A stretch of DNA of 64,000 nucleotides from Jiangella ureilytica (GTDB taxonomy: Bacteria > Actinomycetota > Actinomycetes > Jiangellales > Jiangellaceae). The stretch spans positions 1 to 64,000 of the forward strand of contig NZ_SMKL01000016.1 in assembly GCF_004348545.1 (NCBI RefSeq), given 5' to 3'. Positions 60,214-64,000 of the stretch are shown here, in pieces. The position numbers and the translations under genes were made by a program. Below the pieces are notes generated by a model. It was not told where the DNA came from and made no database searches. It saw only the letters and a program-made list of their open reading frames with translations. Positions within the stretch are counted from its first letter, which is position 1. Every line of letters begins with the position of its first letter.

Positions 60214-60777
60214 TCACGTGCGCGGACGCATGATCAACGCGGCCACGTGGTACGTGCACGGCTCGGCCCAGGGGTTGGCGTACGCGTGCGCGACGTCGGC
60301 GGCGAAGTAGATCGAGTCGCCGGCCGTGAGCTCGTACACGTCGTCCACGCGGAGGGTCAGCCGCAGTCGGCCGGTCTCGACGACGACGTACTCGTGCGAG
60401 CCCGCCGCCCACCCCGGGTAGTCGAGGCGCTCGCAGTGCGGCGGGAGCTCGGTGCGGACCCACTCGAAGTTCACCCCCGGCACCACCGGCGTCAGGATGG
60501 TGCGCCGCCAGCCGTCGGGCGCCTCGGCGACGTCCTGCTCGGCGGCCCGGCGGACGATCACCCGCGCTACCTCGCCGGTGTCGAGCAGCGCGGCGAGCGG
60601 GGTGCCCAGCGCCCGGGCGATCCGGTCCAGCACGACGACGGTGGGCGCCTTGCGGCCGCGCTCGACCGACCAGAGCATGCTGGCGCTGACGCCGGCCCGC
60701 TCGGCCAGCGCCTTCATGGTCGTGCGGCGTTGCAGCCGCGCGTCGGTGATGCGCCGGCCGAGCGCTTCGAGGTCCAT
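60214..60777 (-). CDS. XRE-family regulator with a cupin domain
   Basis: 187 residues: helix-turn-helix (LGRRITDARLQRRTTMKALAERAGVSASMLWSVERGRKAPTVVVLDRIARALGTPLAALL) and a C-terminal cupin (RTELPPHCERLDYPGWAAGSHEYVVVETGRLRLTLRVDDVYELTAGDSIYFAADVAHAYANP). These proteins often sense small ligands and control amine or polyamine genes. It is divergent from a GNAT gene across only 21 bp with a shared -10 element, so it probably controls both. Confidence 0.9.
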   Translation of the reverse strand: MDLEALGRRITDARLQRRTTMKALAERAGVSASMLWSVERGRKAPTVVVLDRIARALGTPLAALLDTGEVARVIVRRAAEQDVAEAPDGWRRTILTPVVPGVNFEWVRTELPPHCERLDYPGWAAGSHEYVVVETGRLRLTLRVDDVYELTAGDSIYFAADVAHAYANPWAEPCTYHVAALIMRPRT

Positions 60778-60785
60778 GACGAATC

Positions 60786-60793
60786 ACTATAAT
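60786..60793. promoter_or_regulatory. Shared -10 element of a bidirectional promoter
   Basis: ACTATAAT reads as TATAAT (60788-60793) to the right and TATAGT (complement of 60786-60791) to the left. The GNAT ATG begins 5 nt past the first; the regulator ATG 8 nt past the second. Both transcripts would be leaderless. An imperfect inverted repeat (CTATA/TATAG around 60787-60812) is a candidate operator. Confidence 0.6.
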
Positions 60794-60798
60794 GAGGC

Positions 60799-61323
60799 AT
60801 GCTTCGCTATAGCGAACGGCCGGTCATCCGCCCGGCGACGGTGGCCGACCTGCCCGCCGTCGCCGCGATCTTCGCCCACTACGTCGAGACCAGCGTCGTC
60901 ACGTTCGAGGAGACGCCCCCGACGGTCGCTGACTGGGCACGCAAGCTCGCCGACCTCGACGACCACGGGCTCCCCTTCCTCGTCACGGCGGAAGCGGACA
61001 CCGGCGCGGTGGCCGGCTACGCCTACGCCGCGCCCTGGCGGCCGAAGCCGGCCTACCGGCACACCGCCGAGAACACCGTCTACCTCTCCCCCGCGCACAC
61101 CGGCCGGGGCCTCGGCCGGTCCTTGGTGACGGCGCTTCTCGACGCCTGCACACGCACCGCCGTCCGGCAGCTGGTCGCCGTCGTCGTCGACGAGAAGGGC
61201 GAACCGAACCCGTCACTGGCCCTGCACCGCTCCCTCGGCTTCACCGAGGCCGGCCGGCTGAGCGCCGTCGGGCACAAGCACGGGCGCTGGCTCGACACCG
61301 TCCTGCTGCAGCGCGCCGTCTGA
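60799..61323 (+). CDS. GNAT acetyltransferase, phosphinothricin acetyltransferase-like
   Basis: 174 residues: RPATVADLPAVAAIFAHYVETSVVTFEETPPTVADWARKL, the acetyl-CoA loop YLSPAHTGRGLGRSLVTALLDAC and SLALHRSLGFTEAGRLSAVGHKHGRWLDTVLLQ, the Pat/Bar/MddA pattern. It may acetylate phosphinothricin or methionine sulfoximine or related amino acids. The divergent XRE-cupin gene is its likely regulator. The ATG follows the -10 element by 5 nt, and GAGG by 1 nt, so leaderless translation is likely. Confidence 0.88.
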   Translation: MLRYSERPVIRPATVADLPAVAAIFAHYVETSVVTFEETPPTVADWARKLADLDDHGLPFLVTAEADTGAVAGYAYAAPWRPKPAYRHTAENTVYLSPAHTGRGLGRSLVTALLDACTRTAVRQLVAVVVDEKGEPNPSLALHRSLGFTEAGRLSAVGHKHGRWLDTVLLQRAV

Positions 61324-61368
61324 AACGCGCCGGAAGCGCCCATTCGCGCCGGACCGGGACGGGATGTC

Positions 61369-61399
61369 TTCTTGCGATACCCGCCCAACAACGCAAGAA
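61369..61399. promoter_or_regulatory. Inverted repeat upstream of lat, possible Lrp/AsnC operator
   Basis: TTCTTGCG (61369-61376) and CGCAAGAA (61392-61399) are a perfect 8-bp inverted repeat, 15 nt apart, 70 bp before the lat start. In mycobacteria lat is controlled by an Lrp-type protein; no such gene is in the window. Confidence 0.45.
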
Positions 61400-61468
61400 T
61401 TACAGGAAGGCGAGCCTCACGAGGGACGTCTTCTGTCACCGTTCCCGGTTCGAGGAGGTTCACCGATC

Positions 61469-62809
61469 GTGGCCGAACAGCTCACCATCACCGCCGCCGA
61501 GGTCCACGCCGTGCTGGGCAGGCACCTGCTGACCGACGGCTTCAAGCTGGTCCTCGACACCGACGCGAGCCAGGGCAGCTGGCTGGTCGACGCCCGCGAC
61601 GGCAAGCGCTACCTCGACATGTACACCTTCTTCGCGTCCGCGCCGCTGGGCTGCAACCCGCCCGGCCTGGTCGACGACCTCGCGTTCATGGACCTGCTGG
61701 GCCGCGTCGCCGCGAACAAGCCGGCGAACCCCGACATCTACTCGATCCACCTCGCCGAGTTCACCGAGACGTTCGTCCGCGTGCTCGGCGATCCGCGGCT
61801 GCCGCACCTGTTCTTCGTCGAGGGCGGCGCGCTGGCCGTCGAGAACGCGCTCAAGGTCGCCTTCGACTGGAAGAGCCGGCACAACGAGGCCAACGGCCGC
61901 GACCCGCGCCTGGGCACCCGGGTCATGCACCTCACCCGCGCGTTCCACGGGCGCAGCGGCTACACCATGTCGCTCACGAACACCGAGCCGAACAAGACCG
62001 CCCGGTTCCCGCAGTTCGACTGGCCGCGCATCGACGTCCCGGCCATCACGTTCCCGCTCGAGGAGCACCTGGCCGAGGTCGAGGAGGCCGAGCGGCACGC
62101 CCTCGACCAGGCCCGGGCCGCGTTCGAGGCACACCCGCACGACATCGCCGCGTTCATCTGCGAGCCGATCCAGGGCGAGGGCGGCGACAACCACATGCGC
62201 GCCGAGTTCCTGCAGGCCATGCAGGCCCTGGTGCACGAGCACGACGCGCTGTTCATCGTCGACGAGGTCCAGACCGGCGCCGGCACCACGGGGTCCGCCT
62301 GGGCCTACCAGCAGCTCGGCCTGCGGCCCGACGTCGTCGCGTTCTCGAAGAAGACCCAGGTCGGCGGCATCATGGCCGGCGGCCGGGTCGACGAGGTCGC
62401 CGACAACGTGTTCACCGTCTCCGGCCGCATCAACTCCACCTGGGGCGGCGGGCTGGCCGACATGGTCCGCTCGCGCCGCCTGCTCGAGATCATCGAGCGC
62501 GACGGCCTCGTCGAGGCCGCCCGCGCCAAGGGCGAGCGGTTCCTCGCCGGGCTGCGCGCCGTCGCCACCGAGACCGGCGCCGTCAGCAACGTGCGCGGCC
62601 GCGGCCTCATGCTCGCCTGCGACCTGCCCGACGGCGCCACCCGCGACGCCGTCCTGTCCGACCTCCGCGAGAAGGAGCAGGTCATCGCGCTGCCCAGCGG
62701 CGAACGGGCGATCCGCTTCCGCCCCGCGCTGTCGGTGACCGATGATGAGATCGACCTCGCCGTCGCGGCGCTCGGCCGCGCCGTCGCCCGTCAGTTCGCC
62801 CGCGTCTGA
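61469..62809 (+). CDS. lat: L-lysine 6-aminotransferase
   Basis: 446 residues from GTG 61469, which has AGGAGG 10 nt upstream. Class III PLP aminotransferase: FFVEGGALAVENALKVAFDWK, HGRSGYTMSLTNT, FICEPIQGEGGDNHMR, FIVDEVQTGAG and FSKKTQVGGIMAGGRVDEV with the PLP lysine. The long DWKSRHNEANGR insert and KKTQVGG are typical of Lat rather than GABA aminotransferase. It moves the epsilon amine of lysine to 2-oxoglutarate, giving a semialdehyde that closes to piperideine-6-carboxylate. The dehydrogenase for that product starts 22 bp later. Confidence 0.93.
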   Translation: MAEQLTITAAEVHAVLGRHLLTDGFKLVLDTDASQGSWLVDARDGKRYLDMYTFFASAPLGCNPPGLVDDLAFMDLLGRVAANKPANPDIYSIHLAEFTETFVRVLGDPRLPHLFFVEGGALAVENALKVAFDWKSRHNEANGRDPRLGTRVMHLTRAFHGRSGYTMSLTNTEPNKTARFPQFDWPRIDVPAITFPLEEHLAEVEEAERHALDQARAAFEAHPHDIAAFICEPIQGEGGDNHMRAEFLQAMQALVHEHDALFIVDEVQTGAGTTGSAWAYQQLGLRPDVVAFSKKTQVGGIMAGGRVDEVADNVFTVSGRINSTWGGGLADMVRSRRLLEIIERDGLVEAARAKGERFLAGLRAVATETGAVSNVRGRGLMLACDLPDGATRDAVLSDLREKEQVIALPSGERAIRFRPALSVTDDEIDLAVAALGRAVARQFARV

Positions 62810-62831
62810 GCACCCGAGGAGCACACGCACC

Positions 62832-64000
62832 GTGACCCGCACCGTCACCTCCGTCGTCGACGGCCGTCCCGTCCCCGGCGACCGCACGATCGCCAGCCTC
62901 AACCCGGCCGACCTCGACGACGTCGTCGGCGAGGTCAGCCTGGTCCCGGGCCGCATCTTCACCGCCGCCGCCGTCGTCGCCCGCAACGCGCAGAAGGCGT
63001 GGGCCGACGTGCCGGCGCCGGTGCGAGGGCGGGCCATCGCCCACATCGGCCGCGTGGTCGAGGAGAACGCCGAGTCGCTGGCGCGGCTGGTCACGCGCGA
63101 GATCGGCAAGCCCTACGCCGAAGCGCTCGGCGAGGTTCGCGAGATCGTCGACACCTGCGACTTCTTCCTGGGCGAGGGCCGGCGTCTCTACGGCCAGACG
63201 GTGCCCAGCGAGATGCCGGACAAGCAGCTGTTCACGTTCCGCAACCCGGTCGGCACGGTCGCGGTCATCACCGCCGGCAACTTCCCGGTGGCCGTGCCGT
63301 CCTGGTACATCGTCCCGGCGCTGCTCACCGGCAACACCATCGTGTGGAAGCCGGCCGAGTACTCCGCGGTCGTCTCCAACGCCTTCCACGACCTGTTCGT
63401 CAGGGGCGGCGGGCTGCCCGACGGCGTGTTCAACCTCGTGCATGCCGACGGTGCCGAGACCTACGCCGGCCTGCAGGAGTCGCTCGAGCTCGGCTACATC
63501 GACAAGGTCGGCTTCACCGGGTCGTCGGAGGTGGGCCGCGAGATCGGCGCGCTCACCGGCCGGCACCTGCAGACCGCCTGCCTCGAGCTGGGCGGCAAGA
63601 ACCCGCTCGTCGTGGCACCGAGCGCCGACCTCGACCTCGCCGTCGAGGGCGCGCTGTTCTCCGGCTTCGGCACCGCCGGCCAGCGGTGCACGTCGCTGGG
63701 CACGGTCATCGTGCACGAGTCGCTGCACGACGAGTTCGTGCGCCGCTACACCGCCGCGGTCGACTCCGCCGCCGTCGGCGACCCGTCCCAGGACGTCCTC
63801 ATGGGCCCGCTGCTCGACGCCAAGTTCGCCGAGCGGTACGAGAAGTTCCTCGGCTGGGTGCAGCCGCAGCACACCGTGCTCGGGCGCACCGGCCGCATCA
63901 CCGAGGGCAACCCGCGCCCCGGCTTCGTCGGCGATCCCACGAAGGGCCTCTTCTACCACCCGGTGGTCGTCGACGGCGTCCGCCCGGGCGACGAGCTGTT
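62832..64000 (+). CDS. pcd: Aminoadipate-semialdehyde/piperideine-6-carboxylate dehydrogenase, 5' part
   Basis: 389 codons are visible from GTG 62832 (GAGGAG about 10 nt upstream); the 3' end, about 100-120 codons, is beyond the window. Aldehyde dehydrogenase residues: AVITAGNFPVAVPSWYI, KPAEYS, GFTGSSEVGREIG, Glu252 in CLELGGKNPLVV and Cys286 in AGQRCTSLGT. The ALDH7-like type and the 22-bp gap after lat make it the enzyme that oxidises the Lat product to alpha-aminoadipate. No beta-lactam genes are in the window, so lysine breakdown is the likelier role. Confidence 0.9.
   Translation, partial: MTRTVTSVVDGRPVPGDRTIASLNPADLDDVVGEVSLVPGRIFTAAAVVARNAQKAWADVPAPVRGRAIAHIGRVVEENAESLARLVTREIGKPYAEALGEVREIVDTCDFFLGEGRRLYGQTVPSEMPDKQLFTFRNPVGTVAVITAGNFPVAVPSWYIVPALLTGNTIVWKPAEYSAVVSNAFHDLFVRGGGLPDGVFNLVHADGAETYAGLQESLELGYIDKVGFTGSSEVGREIGALTGRHLQTACLELGGKNPLVVAPSADLDLAVEGALFSGFGTAGQRCTSLGTVIVHESLHDEFVRRYTAAVDSAAVGDPSQDVLMGPLLDAKFAERYEKFLGWVQPQHTVLGRTGRITEGNPRPGFVGDPTKGLFYHPVVVDGVRPGDEL

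Overview
The window is about 72% G+C with almost every third codon position G or C. Many genes start with GTG, genes often overlap by 4 bp (ATGA/GTGA), and several genes look leaderless. With an RbpA gene, SigE-type ECF sigma factor, F420-type (LLM) oxidoreductase, polyprenol-phosphate mannose synthase and a lysine 6-aminotransferase, this points to a free-living, drug-exporting, soil-type actinomycete (Jiangella/Kribbella/Nocardioides-like; genus not proven). A 28-bp site at 12339-12366 with the 11-6-11 layout of a XerC/XerD dif site suggests a circular chromosome and places the window at the replication terminus.

1-7.7 kb: the end of aroE overlapping a prepilin peptidase; a minus-strand polysaccharide deacetylase and HAD phosphatase pair; a binding-protein/VWA fusion; a DUF1918 protein; a DrrAB-like drug exporter with a divergent TetR regulator. 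7.7-12.2 kb: an arginine deiminase 3' remnant, gnd, an imine-reductase-like gene with divergent HxlR regulator, and an amidase. 12.2-12.5 kb: noncoding DNA with dif and a strong hairpin. 12.5-19.9 kb: a VOC protein; an AraC-VOC-UvrA-like operon that may give drug resistance; a TetR gene; a frameshifted methyltransferase coupled to a DUF2236/MpaB oxygenase; a lipoprotein-cytochrome b pair. 20-28.2 kb: an FAD amine oxidase/desaturase, an MMPL exporter, an ECF sigma with membrane anti-sigma-like partner, a 56-aa small gene, a CHRD protein, and an autoregulated ArsR operon with two SRPBCC proteins.

28-34.5 kb: an esterase, then an MFS-ABC efflux operon behind a promoter carrying an 18-bp SoxR-type box, and a second MFS gene. 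34.5-40.8 kb: an amino-sugar uptake cluster in which NgcEFG imports GlcNAc/chitobiose, a SIS isomerase and a divergent BadF/NAG-type kinase process it, and a MurR/RpiR regulator probably controls it. 40.8-46.8 kb: a 1461-residue secreted subtilase with carboxypeptidase-regulatory and Kelch domains, divergent from two overlapping regulators. 46.8-53.6 kb: glyA under a ZTP (pfl) riboswitch, GNAT, GDPD, SHOCT, LLM oxidoreductase, peptide deformylase, a UMF1-type MFS gene, and rbpA with a SigR-type promoter. 53.9-56.7 kb: a lipoprotein/glycolipid operon (lnt, mannose synthase, FxsA). 57.3-64 kb: an amidohydrolase, an AlkZ/YcaQ-like winged-helix protein, an XRE-cupin/GNAT divergent pair sharing one -10 element, and lat-pcd, which convert lysine to alpha-aminoadipate; pcd runs off the right edge.

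A family of related intergenic palindromes beginning TTGATC(A/T)TGGAG occurs three times, always at gene 3' ends. I found no tRNA, rRNA, insertion sequence or CRISPR array.
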